Shown here piece by piece: positions 9,556-17,965 of a stretch of DNA of 64,000 nucleotides. Under the pieces are notes generated by a model. It was not told the origin of the DNA, searched no databases, and saw nothing but the letters and a program-made list of their open reading frames with translations. The stretch is from assembly GCF_012034205.1 (NCBI RefSeq), contig NZ_JAATEM010000007.1, positions 124,001-188,000 of the forward strand, given 5' to 3'. This DNA is from Streptomyces composti. GTDB taxonomy: Bacteria; Actinomycetota; Actinomycetes; Streptomycetales; Streptomycetaceae. The translations under genes were made by a program, and so were the position numbers. Positions within the stretch are counted from its first letter, which is position 1; each line of letters opens with the position of its first letter.

Positions 9556-12500
9556 ATGAAAGGCACACACCCGAGCAGACGGCTGGGGGCGGGACTGCTG
9601 ACAGCGGGCCTGATCGCCCTCGGCCTGATGCCCGCCCCCGCGCACGCGGCGGCGGAAGAGACCAATCTCGCCCTCGGCCGCACGGCCACCGCCCAGGGAG
9701 CGCACGGCGCTCACCCGGCGCTCAATGTCACGGACGGCAGCCAGCAGACCTACTGGGAGGGCCCGGCCGGCGCCTTCCCGCAGTGGATCGAGGTGGACCT
9801 CGGCCGCTCGGCCGAACTGGACCGCGTCACCCTGAAACTGCCCGCCACCTGGGAGGCGCGCGACCAGACGCTCGCCGTGCTCGGCAGCGCTGACGGCGAG
9901 TCCTTCAGCACCCTGGCGTCCGGCCGCGCCCACGCCTTCACCCCCTCCGAGGCCAACGCCGTCACCCTCGACCTGCCGTCCGCCGAGGCCCGCTACGTCC
10001 GTATCCAGGTGACCGCCAACACCGGCTGGAACGCCGCCCAGCTGTCCGAGCTGGAGGTCTACGGCGACGGCGGACCCGCCGCACCCCCGGCCGACGGGAC
10101 CGACCTGGCGCGCGGCAAGCCGGTCGAGGCCACCTCGGCCGCCCAGAACTACGTGGCGACCAACGCCAATGACGGCGACACCGGCACCTACTGGGAGTCG
10201 GCGGGCTTCCCGGCGAGCCTGACCGTGAAGCTCGGCGCCGACGCGGACGTCTCCGCGGTCGTGCTGAAACTGAACCCGGACGAGATCTGGGGCCCGCGCA
10301 CCCAGTCCCTGCAGATCCTCGGACGGGCCCAGGGCGCCGACGAGTTCAGCACCCTGAAGGCCCGCGCCGACTACGCCTTCAGCCCGGCCGAGGACAGCAA
10401 CACCGTCACCGTCCCGGTGACCGGCCGGGTGTCCGACCTGCGGCTGACCGGCTTCGCCAACTCCGGTGCGCCCGGCGTGCAGGTCGCCGAGATCCAGGTG
10501 ATCGGCACCGCGGCGCCCGCCCCGGACCTCGTCGTCACCGGCCTGACCTGGACACCGGAGAAGCCGTCGGAGAAGGACGAGATCACGGCCGAGGTCACCG
10601 TCCGCAACGCGGGCAGCGAACCCGCACCCGCGACCACGGTGGACGTCAGCGTCGAGGGCACCGTCGCGGGCTCCGCCCCCGTCCCGGCGCTCGACGCCGG
10701 GGCCTCCCACACGGCGGACGTCCCCCTCGGCAAGCGGCCCGCGGGCTCCTACACCGTCTCCGCGGTCGCCGACCCCGGTGACACCGTCGCCGAGTCGGAC
10801 AACAGCAACAACAGCCGCACCGCGGACGGCGAACTGACCGTCACCCGGAGCCCCGGCCCCGACCTGCGCGTCACCGGCATCACCAGCAACCCGTCCGCCC
10901 CCGCCACCGGAGCCCTGGTCTCCTTCACCGTGGCGGTGCACAACCGCGGCACCACCTCCGTCCCGGCAGGCACCGTCACCCGGCTGACCGCGGGCGAGAC
11001 CACTCTCGAGGGCAGGGCCCCGTCGATCGCCGCGGGCGAGACGGCCGACGTCGCCCTCGACGGCACCTGGAAGGCGACCGACGGCGGCGCCACGCTCACC
11101 GCCACCGCCGACGCCACCGACGTCGTGGCGGAGACCGACGAGGACAACAACGTCTTCTCCCGCTCGATCGTCGTCGGCCGGGGCGCCGCCGTGCCGTACA
11201 CCGAGTACGAGGCCGAGGACGGCCGCTACGAGGGCACGCTGCTGACCGCCGACAAGAAGCGCACCTTCGGGCACACCAACTTCGGCACCGAGTCCTCGGG
11301 CCGCAGGTCGGTCCGCCTCGACGACACCGGCGACCACGTCGAGTTCACCTCGGTGAACGCCGCCAACTCCATCGTGGTCCGCAACTCCATCCCGGACGCG
11401 CCGGGCGGCGGCGGCCAGGAGGCCACCCTCAGCCTCTACGCCGACGGCACATTCGTACGGAAGCTGACCCTGTCCTCCAAGCACAGCTGGCTGTACGGCA
11501 ACACCGACCTGCCCGAGGGCCTGACCAACCGGCCGGGGGGCGACGCCCGGCGCCTGTTCGACGAGGCGCACGCGCTGCTCAGCCGCACCTACCCGGCGGG
11601 CACCACCTTCCGGCTGCAGCGCGACGCCGACGACCGGGCCGGCTTCTACGTCGTCGACCTGATCGACCTGGAGCAGGTGGCACCCCCGGCCGAGAAGCCC
11701 GCCTCCTGCACCTCGATCACCGAGTACGGCGCCGTGCCGAACGACGGGATCGACGACACCGACGCCATCCAGCGGGCGGTCACCGCCGACCAGAGGGGCG
11801 ACATCGACTGCGTGTGGATCCCCGCCGGGCAGTGGCGGCAGGAGCAGAAGATCCTCACCGACGACCCGCTCGACCGCGGCGAGTACAACCAGGTCGGCAT
11901 CCGGGACGTCACCATCCGCGGCGCCGGCATGTGGCACAGCCAGCTCTACACCCTCACCCCGCCGCACGAGGCGGGCGGCATCAACCACCCGCACGAGGGC
12001 AACTTCGGCTTCGACATCGACGACAACACCACAATCTCCGACATCGCCATCTTCGGCTCCGGCACCATCCGCGGCGGCGACGGCAACGCCGAGGGCGGAG
12101 TGGGGCTCAACGGCCGCTTCGGCAAGAACACGAAGATCAGCAATGTGTGGATCGAGCACGCCAACGTCGGGGTCTGGGTCGGCCGCGACTACGCCAACAT
12201 CCCCGAGCTGTGGAACCCCGGCGACGGACTGGAGTTCACCGGCATGCGGATCCGCAACACCTACGCCGACGGCATCAACTTCACCAACGGCACCCGCAAC
12301 TCCACCGTCTACAACTCCTCCTTCCGCAACACCGGAGACGACGCCCTCGCGGTCTGGGCCAACCGGTACGTGAAGGACCCCTCGGTGGACATCGGCCACG
12401 ACAACCACTTCCGCAACAACACCGTCCAGCTGCCCTGGCGGGCCAACGGCATCGCGATCTACGGCGGCTACGGCAACACCGTCGAGAACAACGTCGTCGC

Positions 12501-12924
12501 GGACACCATGACCTACCCCGGGATCATGCTGGCCACCGACCACGACCCGCTGCCCTTCTCCGGCCAGACCCTGATCGCGGGCAACGTCCTCCACCGCACG
12601 GGCGGCGCGTTCTGGAACGAGGAGCAGGAGTTCGGCGCCATCACCCTGTTCGCGCAGGGGCCGGACATCCCGGGCGTCACCATCCGGGACACCGAGATCC
12701 ACGACTCCACCTACGACGGCATCCAGTTCAAGACGGGCAGCGGCACCACCCCGGACGTGCAGATCTCCGGCGTCCGCATCGACGGCTGCGTCAACGGCGC
12801 CGGCGTCCTCGCCATGGGCGGCGCCCGCGGCAACGCCACCCTCACCGACGTGTCCATCACCGGCTGCGCCGAGGGGGAGGTGGTGACCGAACCCGGCTCG
12901 CAGTTCGTCATCGACCGCACCTGA
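9556..12924 (+). CDS. Secreted multidomain GH87 alpha-1,3-glucanase/mycodextranase
   Basis: 1122 residues from ATG 9556 (GGAGAGG upstream). A signal peptide (about 1-32, ending APAHA) precedes two F5/8 type C (discoidin/CBM32-like) domains (about 34-170 and 185-322), two CARDB-like domains (about 325-545), and a CBM6/35-like segment beginning YTEYEAEDG (about 550-710). A right-handed beta-helix catalytic domain runs from about 716 to the end. Candidate catalytic acids are Asp905 (TYADGIN) and Asp928/Asp929 (NTGDDALAVW), the Asp trio typical of GH87. The family attacks alpha-1,3-glucan or nigeran of fungal walls. It would feed the importer and glucosidase encoded upstream. Whether it prefers alpha-1,3-glucan or alternating alpha-1,3/1,4-glucan is open. 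Confidence 0.85.
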   Translation: MKGTHPSRRLGAGLLTAGLIALGLMPAPAHAAAEETNLALGRTATAQGAHGAHPALNVTDGSQQTYWEGPAGAFPQWIEVDLGRSAELDRVTLKLPATWEARDQTLAVLGSADGESFSTLASGRAHAFTPSEANAVTLDLPSAEARYVRIQVTANTGWNAAQLSELEVYGDGGPAAPPADGTDLARGKPVEATSAAQNYVATNANDGDTGTYWESAGFPASLTVKLGADADVSAVVLKLNPDEIWGPRTQSLQILGRAQGADEFSTLKARADYAFSPAEDSNTVTVPVTGRVSDLRLTGFANSGAPGVQVAEIQVIGTAAPAPDLVVTGLTWTPEKPSEKDEITAEVTVRNAGSEPAPATTVDVSVEGTVAGSAPVPALDAGASHTADVPLGKRPAGSYTVSAVADPGDTVAESDNSNNSRTADGELTVTRSPGPDLRVTGITSNPSAPATGALVSFTVAVHNRGTTSVPAGTVTRLTAGETTLEGRAPSIAAGETADVALDGTWKATDGGATLTATADATDVVAETDEDNNVFSRSIVVGRGAAVPYTEYEAEDGRYEGTLLTADKKRTFGHTNFGTESSGRRSVRLDDTGDHVEFTSVNAANSIVVRNSIPDAPGGGGQEATLSLYADGTFVRKLTLSSKHSWLYGNTDLPEGLTNRPGGDARRLFDEAHALLSRTYPAGTTFRLQRDADDRAGFYVVDLIDLEQVAPPAEKPASCTSITEYGAVPNDGIDDTDAIQRAVTADQRGDIDCVWIPAGQWRQEQKILTDDPLDRGEYNQVGIRDVTIRGAGMWHSQLYTLTPPHEAGGINHPHEGNFGFDIDDNTTISDIAIFGSGTIRGGDGNAEGGVGLNGRFGKNTKISNVWIEHANVGVWVGRDYANIPELWNPGDGLEFTGMRIRNTYADGINFTNGTRNSTVYNSSFRNTGDDALAVWANRYVKDPSVDIGHDNHFRNNTVQLPWRANGIAIYGGYGNTVENNVVADTMTYPGIMLATDHDPLPFSGQTLIAGNVLHRTGGAFWNEEQEFGAITLFAQGPDIPGVTIRDTEIHDSTYDGIQFKTGSGTTPDVQISGVRIDGCVNGAGVLAMGGARGNATLTDVSITGCAEGEVVTEPGSQFVIDRT

Positions 12925-13035
12925 AGCCCCTCGCATCCGAGGCGCCCGCCGAACCAGGTCGTGCGGCGGGCGCCGCGGCTGTATAACGGCATGCAAGAGT
13001 TGCGGAGAGTGAATAGTTCCGAGGGGGAGCACGTC

Positions 13036-13878
13036 ATGAGCGCCGCCGACAGCCCTGCCGCGCGCCTTCAGGCGCTGTTCGAGGGGCACCGGCTGACGCC
13101 GACCCAGCGGCGCATCGCCCACAGCATGGTGCGCCGCGCCGCCGACGTGCCGTTCCTGTCCAGCGTCGAACTGGCCGAGCTGGCCGGGGTCAGCCAGCCC
13201 TCGGTGACCCGCTTCGCCGTCGCCCTCGGCTTCGACGGCTACCCGGCCCTGCGCCGCCATCTGCGGGAGGTCGCCCCGGCCGAGCCCGTGCCCGACGACG
13301 GCACCGTCAACGAGTACCAGCAGGCCGTCGAGGCGGAGATCCAGAATCTGCGGCATCTCGCGGAGGCGCTGGGCGACCCCGTGCCCGTGCAGCGGGCGGG
13401 CCGCCTGCTGGCCCAGAGCCGTCCGCTGCCGGTGCTCGGGCTGCGCGCGGCCGCCGCCCAGGCGCACGGCTTCGCCTACTTCGCCGCCAAGGTCCACCCG
13501 GACGTGCGGCTGCTGGACGAGGGCGGCTCCGTGCTGCACGACCGCATCGACGCCGCCGTGCGCGCCGGTGCCGGTGCCCTGCTCTGCTTCGCGCTGCCCC
13601 GGCACCCCCGGGAGGTCGTGGACACCCTCGCGTACGCCAAGGAGTCGGGCCTGACCGTGGTCACCGTCGCCGACTCCGCCTTCGCGCCGGTCGCCAAGGT
13701 GTCCGATCTGCTGCTGCCCGCCCCCGTCGGCACCGGGCTCGTCTTCGACACCGCGTGCGCGCCGATGCTGCTGGGCCGGGTGCTGCTGGAGGCCATGTGC
13801 GACGAGCTGCCGGACGCCCAGGCGCGGCTGGAGGAGTTCGACGCCAAGGCGGCGGCCCGCGGGCTGTTCGTGGAGTGA
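13036..13878 (+). CDS. MurR/RpiR-family transcriptional regulator
   Basis: 280 residues from ATG 13036, chosen because GAGGGGGAG lies upstream; the frame is open further back. An N-terminal HTH_6 domain (about 15-90, with LAELAGVSQPSVTRFAVALG) precedes a SIS domain (about 110-265) of the type that senses phosphosugars or other small ligands. It stands alone, about 110 bp after the GH87 gene and about 2.4 kb before the hut operon. Regulators of this type are found near hut genes in other actinobacteria, so it may control histidine catabolism, but a link to the glucan genes is equally open from position alone. Confidence 0.85.
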   Translation: MSAADSPAARLQALFEGHRLTPTQRRIAHSMVRRAADVPFLSSVELAELAGVSQPSVTRFAVALGFDGYPALRRHLREVAPAEPVPDDGTVNEYQQAVEAEIQNLRHLAEALGDPVPVQRAGRLLAQSRPLPVLGLRAAAAQAHGFAYFAAKVHPDVRLLDEGGSVLHDRIDAAVRAGAGALLCFALPRHPREVVDTLAYAKESGLTVVTVADSAFAPVAKVSDLLLPAPVGTGLVFDTACAPMLLGRVLLEAMCDELPDAQARLEEFDAKAAARGLFVE

Positions 13879-13946
13879 GGCCCGCGCCGGCTCCCGCCCG
13901 GCGTTCTCAGACTCGTCTCAGCTTCTGTCGCTAACGTGCCGCAGTT

Positions 13947-13990
13947 GGTACTTCTTCTGGTACCGCTTCTTCAGGGTTCCTCAGGGTTCC
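13947..13990 (+). repeat. Short tandem repeats upstream of the membrane protein gene
   Basis: Two 12-mers in tandem (GGTACTTCTTCT, GGTACCGCTTCT; 13947-13970) are followed directly by two identical 10-mers (TCAGGGTTCC at 13971-13980 and 13981-13990). They sit about 75 bp before the next start codon. Purpose unknown. Confidence 0.7.
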
Positions 13991-14062
13991 TCGGCTTTCA
14001 CCGGGGACCGCTGTCGGACCGTGCGTCGGACGTGCATCGGATGTGAGACGGGAGGCTGGAAG

Positions 14063-14647
14063 GTGTCGCGCGGAGGTCAGGGGCTGGCTCGGGTGGCCGT
14101 CGTGGTACGGGCCGGGGCCGCGCCGCTGTGGTGGCTGGGAGTCTTCGCCGCGGGCGTCGGTCTGTCGGTGCCGGGACTGACCGGGCGCCGGATCGGCGTG
14201 CTCGCGGGTGCCGCCCTGTTCATCGTGGCGGCCGCCGTGGTCGCCCTCCTGCGGCGCGGACGCTACCGCGAGCTGGCCCGCGGGGCGGCCCGTGCGGGCA
14301 GGCACGACGTGCTCCAGGACCGCGCGGTGACCGCCCGCAACTGGCGGCGCGGGCACCGCTGGTGGCTGCTGCTCGCCTTCCTCGCCGCGCTGGGCAGCGC
14401 GCTCGCGGCCCCGGCCGCCGGCGGTCTGCTGCTCGCCGGGTGCGGGGTGGGCCTGTGGCTGAAGGCCTCCTGGATCGGCCGCCTGGAGAAGGCCGGCGAC
14501 CACCTGCTGTGGGTGCGGGTCGACTGGCTCGGCCGCGCCGCGGGCAACCCGGCCGGCAAGGCGGTCAAGGCCTACCGCACCACGGGCATCGCGGCCGGCG
14601 ACGCCAAGCCGGGCGGCTCCCGCCGCAAGACCCCGGCGATGGCCTGA
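14063..14647 (+). CDS. Integral membrane protein of unknown function
   Basis: 194 residues from GTG 14063, chosen for the well-placed GGGAGG at 14050-14055. Three to four hydrophobic segments are visible at about residues 14-36, 42-62 and 100-140, with the last stretch long enough for two spans. Loops and tail are rich in Arg and Lys, and the C terminus is basic (GGSRRKTPAMA). I do not recognise a family. It is convergent with the PLP decarboxylase-like gene and the two share a strong bidirectional terminator. Confidence 0.7.
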   Translation: MSRGGQGLARVAVVVRAGAAPLWWLGVFAAGVGLSVPGLTGRRIGVLAGAALFIVAAAVVALLRRGRYRELARGAARAGRHDVLQDRAVTARNWRRGHRWWLLLAFLAALGSALAAPAAGGLLLAGCGVGLWLKASWIGRLEKAGDHLLWVRVDWLGRAAGNPAGKAVKAYRTTGIAAGDAKPGGSRRKTPAMA

Positions 14648-14721
14648 CCGGGACGCCCGGTCACCGGGCGGGGACCCGGGGGCACGCCATCACCGGGCGA
14701 GGGCCCGGGGCACACACGCAT

Positions 14722-14760
14722 CGGGCGAGGGCCCGCCGCACGCCGGCGGGCCCTCGCCCG
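14722..14760. terminator. Bidirectional hairpin between convergent genes
   Basis: A perfect 17-bp stem (14722-14738 with 14744-14760) closes a 5-nt loop. There is no T-tract on either side, as is common in Streptomyces. Part of the left arm (CGGGCGAGGGCCCG) also appears as a direct repeat about 28 bp upstream. Confidence 0.75.
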
Positions 14761-14786
14761 TGCTCAGGACCCCGGTTCCCGCGCTC

Positions 14787-16136
14787 TCAGCCCCCCAGCC
14801 CTTCCACCAGCGCGTCCGCGTGGTCGCCGCCCGACTCCCGGACGATCTCCTCCGTCGTCTGGGCGGGGCGGACCAGGGCGAAGGAGACCTCACCCGACTC
14901 GTCCGCGACGAAGCCGTGGACGGCCGGGCGGGGCAGCGAGTTGTAGGCGTAGTGGTGGGCGAAGTAGTACGCGCCGGTGTCCAGGGCCGCCGCGTAGTCG
15001 CCCTGCTCCAGCAGCGGCAGCGGGTACTCCCGGGCCAGCAGGTCGCCCGCGAAGCAGGCGGGGCCCGCGATGTCCTGTTCCACCGCGGGCCCCTGCTTCG
15101 GCAGCCCCTTGGCGTCGTAGGCGGCGATCCTGAGCGGCCACTCCTGGGGCGCGTAGACGGTGCGCGTGGCCACCTGCACGCCCGCGTGCGTCACCGCCAC
15201 CGGCCGGCCGCCCGCCCGCTTGGCGTACTCCACCCGGGCGAGGAGCGTGCCGTGCTTGGCCAGCAGGGACCGCCCGAACTCGGTGACGATCCCGTACCGC
15301 CCGTCGAACAGCCCCGGCACCGTGTCCCGCAGCACCCGCGCATACGCCCCGTACGTCGGGGTGATCGCCTCCGAGGCGAAGTTCACCGGCAGCCCACCGC
15401 CGATGTCGAGGGTGTCCACCTGCCGCCGGCCCGCCCGCCGGTTGATCTCCTCCGCGAGCTCGTAGGTCTCCGCGACCCCGCGTGCCATCAGCTCGAGCGC
15501 CACGCCCTGCGAGCCGGTGTGCGCGTGCAGCCGGGTCAGCCAGGGCCGCTCCAGATACGCCCGCACGACCCACTCCCGCGCCCCCTCGTCGCGCAGCGCC
15601 ACCCCGAACTTGCTGGTCGCGGTGGCGGTGGACAGCGCTTCGATGGCACCGGACCCGAGCTGCGGATTCACCCGCAGCCCGAGCGGTGAGCGGGGCGTGC
15701 CGGCGCCCACCAGGGCGTCGATGCGGGCCAGCTCCTGCGGATTGTCGGCGTTGACGGCGATGCCCAGCGCCAGCGCCTCGCGCAGCTCCGCCGGGGTCTT
15801 GGCGGGCGAGTCGAGCACCGTCCGCTCCGGTGCGATCCCCGCAGCCCGGGCCAGCGCCAGCTCGCCCGGGCTCGCCACCTCGGCGCCGACGCCCTCGTCC
15901 CGCAGCAGCCGCAGCACCGGCACCAGCGGTGCCGCCTTCACGGCGAACGCGTGCAGGATCCGCGTGCCGGGTGCCGCCACCGCCTCGAACGCGGCGCGCA
16001 GCCCTGCCGCGGACTGCCGGATGCCGGTGACGTCGAGCAGCGCCACGATGGGCCGGTCCGGGCCGAGCAGCCCCTGCTCCACGGCCTGCCGCACGGCCCG
16101 GTCCCGTCGTGCCGACCGGCTTTCCTCATGGCTCAC
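14787..16136 (-). CDS. PLP-dependent decarboxylase of the diaminopimelate/ornithine decarboxylase fold III family
   Basis: 449 residues from GTG 16136, preceded by GGGAGGGG; an upstream in-frame ATG has no such site. The alanine-racemase-like barrel holds the PLP lysine in HAFAVKAAP. HTGSQG, DIGGGLP and EFGRSL motifs follow, and the C-terminal beta domain carries GPACFAGD where diaminopimelate decarboxylases usually have a CESGD-type motif. The active-site Cys and Asp are kept but the two residues between differ. This suggests an amino-acid decarboxylase acting on something other than meso-diaminopimelate. It is divergent from hutU across 164 bp, so co-regulation with histidine catabolism is possible. 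The substrate is unknown. Confidence 0.8.
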   Translation of the reverse strand: MSHEESRSARRDRAVRQAVEQGLLGPDRPIVALLDVTGIRQSAAGLRAAFEAVAAPGTRILHAFAVKAAPLVPVLRLLRDEGVGAEVASPGELALARAAGIAPERTVLDSPAKTPAELREALALGIAVNADNPQELARIDALVGAGTPRSPLGLRVNPQLGSGAIEALSTATATSKFGVALRDEGAREWVVRAYLERPWLTRLHAHTGSQGVALELMARGVAETYELAEEINRRAGRRQVDTLDIGGGLPVNFASEAITPTYGAYARVLRDTVPGLFDGRYGIVTEFGRSLLAKHGTLLARVEYAKRAGGRPVAVTHAGVQVATRTVYAPQEWPLRIAAYDAKGLPKQGPAVEQDIAGPACFAGDLLAREYPLPLLEQGDYAAALDTGAYYFAHHYAYNSLPRPAVHGFVADESGEVSFALVRPAQTTEEIVRESGGDHADALVEGLGG

Positions 16137-16234
16137 CGTTCGCCCCTCCCGTCGCAGCTGTTCGTCTCCTGGCTCTCCTGACCCATGCATCCAGCCAAAC
16201 ACCCGACCCGCCCGTACGGCGGCACCCCCATGTA

Positions 16235-16263
16235 TTGACTAGCTCTATTCAGGAGCTGAGTAT
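16235..16263 (+). promoter_or_regulatory. Candidate promoter/operator of the hut operon
   Basis: TTGACT (16235-16240) and GAGTAT (16258-16263) are spaced 17 bp as -35 and -10. Between them lies an inverted repeat AGCTC (16241-16245) / GAGCT (16253-16257), placed where a repressor would block polymerase. GAGGAGG (16289-16295) is the ribosome binding site of hutU. Confidence 0.5.
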
Positions 16264-16300
16264 GTGAATATCTGCAGTAACACGCGATGAGGAGGCAGAC

Positions 16301-17965
16301 ATGTCAGGACCCCGCACCGTCCGGGCACCGCGCGGCACGCAGCCGAGCGCCCTGGGCTGGCAGCAGGAGGCCGCCCTGCGGATGCTGCAGAACAACCTCG
16401 ACCCGGAGGTCGCCGAGCACCCCGACAAGCTCGTCGTCTACGGCGGCACCGGCAAGGCCGCCCGGGACTGGCGCTCCTTCGACGCCATGGTCCGCACGCT
16501 GAAGACCCTCAAGCAGGACGAGACGATGCTCGTCCAGTCCGGCCGCCCCGTCGGCGTCATGCAGACCCACGAGTGGGCGCCGCGCGTCCTCATCGCCAAC
16601 TCCAACCTCGTCGGCGACTGGGCCACCTGGGAGGAGTTCCGCCGCCTGGAGGCCCTCGGCCTGACCATGTACGGGCAGATGACGGCGGGATCCTGGATCT
16701 ACATCGGCACCCAGGGCATCCTCCAGGGCACCTACGAGACCTTCGCCGCCGTCGCCGCGAAGCGGTTCGGCGGCAGCCTCGCCGGGACCATCACCCTCAC
16801 CGCCGGCCTCGGCGGCATGGGCGGCGCCCAGCCGCTCGCCGTGACCATGAACGACGGCGTCGCGATCTGCATCGACTGCGACCCGCGGGCCATCGACCGG
16901 CGGATCGAGCACCGCTACCTCGATGTGAAGGCCGACAGCCCGGACCACGCGCTGCAGCTCGCCGTCGAGGCCCGCGACGCCCGCCGCCCGCTGTCCGTCG
17001 GCGTCCTCGGCAACGCCGCCGAACTGGTGCCGCAGCTGCTGGCGATGGGCGCCCCGATCGACGTCGTGACCGACCAGACCTCCGCCCACGACCCGCTGAC
17101 CTACCTGCCGCTCGGCATGGCCTTCGAGGACATGGCGGAGGAGGCCGGGAAGGACCCGGCGGGCTTCACCGCCCGCGCCCGCGAGTCCATGGCCAAGCAC
17201 GTCGAGGCCATGGTCGGCTTCCAGGACGCCGGCGCCGAGGTCTTCGACTACGGCAACTCCATCCGCGGCGAGGCGAAACTCGCCGGATACGAGCGGGCGT
17301 TCGCCTTCCCCGGCTTCGTCCCCGCCTACATCCGGCCGCTGTTCTGCGAGGGCAAGGGCCCCTTCCGCTGGGCCGCGCTCTCCGGGGACCCGGCCGACAT
17401 CGCCAGGACCGACCGCGCCATCCTCGACCTCTTCCCGGAGAACGAGTCCCTCGCCCGCTGGATCCGCATGGCGGGGGAGCGGGTGCACTTCCAGGGGCTG
17501 CCCGCCCGCATCTGCTGGCTCGGCTACGGCGAGCGCGACAAGGCCGGCGAGCGCTTCAACGACATGGTCGCGAGCGGCGAGCTGGCCGCACCGGTCGTCA
17601 TCGGCCGCGACCACCTGGACTGCGGTTCCGTCGCCTCCCCCTACCGGGAGACCGAGGCGATGCTGGACGGCTCCGACGCCATCGCCGACTGGCCGCTGCT
17701 GAACGCCATGGTGAACGTCGCCTCCGGCGCCTCCTGGGTCTCCATCCACCACGGCGGCGGCGTCGGCATGGGCCGCTCCCTGCACGCCGGCCAGGTGACG
17801 GTCGCCGACGGCACGGCGCTGGCCGGGGAGAAGATCCGCCGGGTGCTCACCAACGACCCCGGCATGGGGGTCATCCGGCACGTCGACGCGGGCTACGAGA
17901 TCGCCGAGTCCGTGGCCGAGCAGCGGGGTGTGCGGGTGCCGATGCGCGAGGGCGGCCCGCAGTGA
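16301..17965 (+). CDS. hutU: Urocanate hydratase
   Basis: Converts urocanate to 4-imidazolone-5-propanoate, the second step of histidine degradation, in the cytoplasm with tightly bound NAD. 554 residues, the usual family length. Motifs include the N-terminal [13 protein letters not shown], the NAD-binding [14 protein letters not shown], and the Cys-containing [14 protein letters not shown] near residue 435. Start ATG 16301 follows GAGGAGG. It heads the operon; its stop overlaps the next start by four bases. Histidine ammonia-lyase (hutH) is not in the window. Confidence 0.97.
   Translation: MSGPRTVRAPRGTQPSALGWQQEAALRMLQNNLDPEVAEHPDKLVVYGGTGKAARDWRSFDAMVRTLKTLKQDETMLVQSGRPVGVMQTHEWAPRVLIANSNLVGDWATWEEFRRLEALGLTMYGQMTAGSWIYIGTQGILQGTYETFAAVAAKRFGGSLAGTITLTAGLGGMGGAQPLAVTMNDGVAICIDCDPRAIDRRIEHRYLDVKADSPDHALQLAVEARDARRPLSVGVLGNAAELVPQLLAMGAPIDVVTDQTSAHDPLTYLPLGMAFEDMAEEAGKDPAGFTARARESMAKHVEAMVGFQDAGAEVFDYGNSIRGEAKLAGYERAFAFPGFVPAYIRPLFCEGKGPFRWAALSGDPADIARTDRAILDLFPENESLARWIRMAGERVHFQGLPARICWLGYGERDKAGERFNDMVASGELAAPVVIGRDHLDCGSVASPYRETEAMLDGSDAIADWPLLNAMVNVASGASWVSIHHGGGVGMGRSLHAGQVTVADGTALAGEKIRRVLTNDPGMGVIRHVDAGYEIAESVAEQRGVRVPMREGGPQ

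Noticed and set aside
9466-13605. Long antisense frame (about 1380 codons) across the GH87 and RpiR genes
   Set aside because: Same GC artefact; it crosses two well-defined genes and a promoter region and its product has no recognisable motif.
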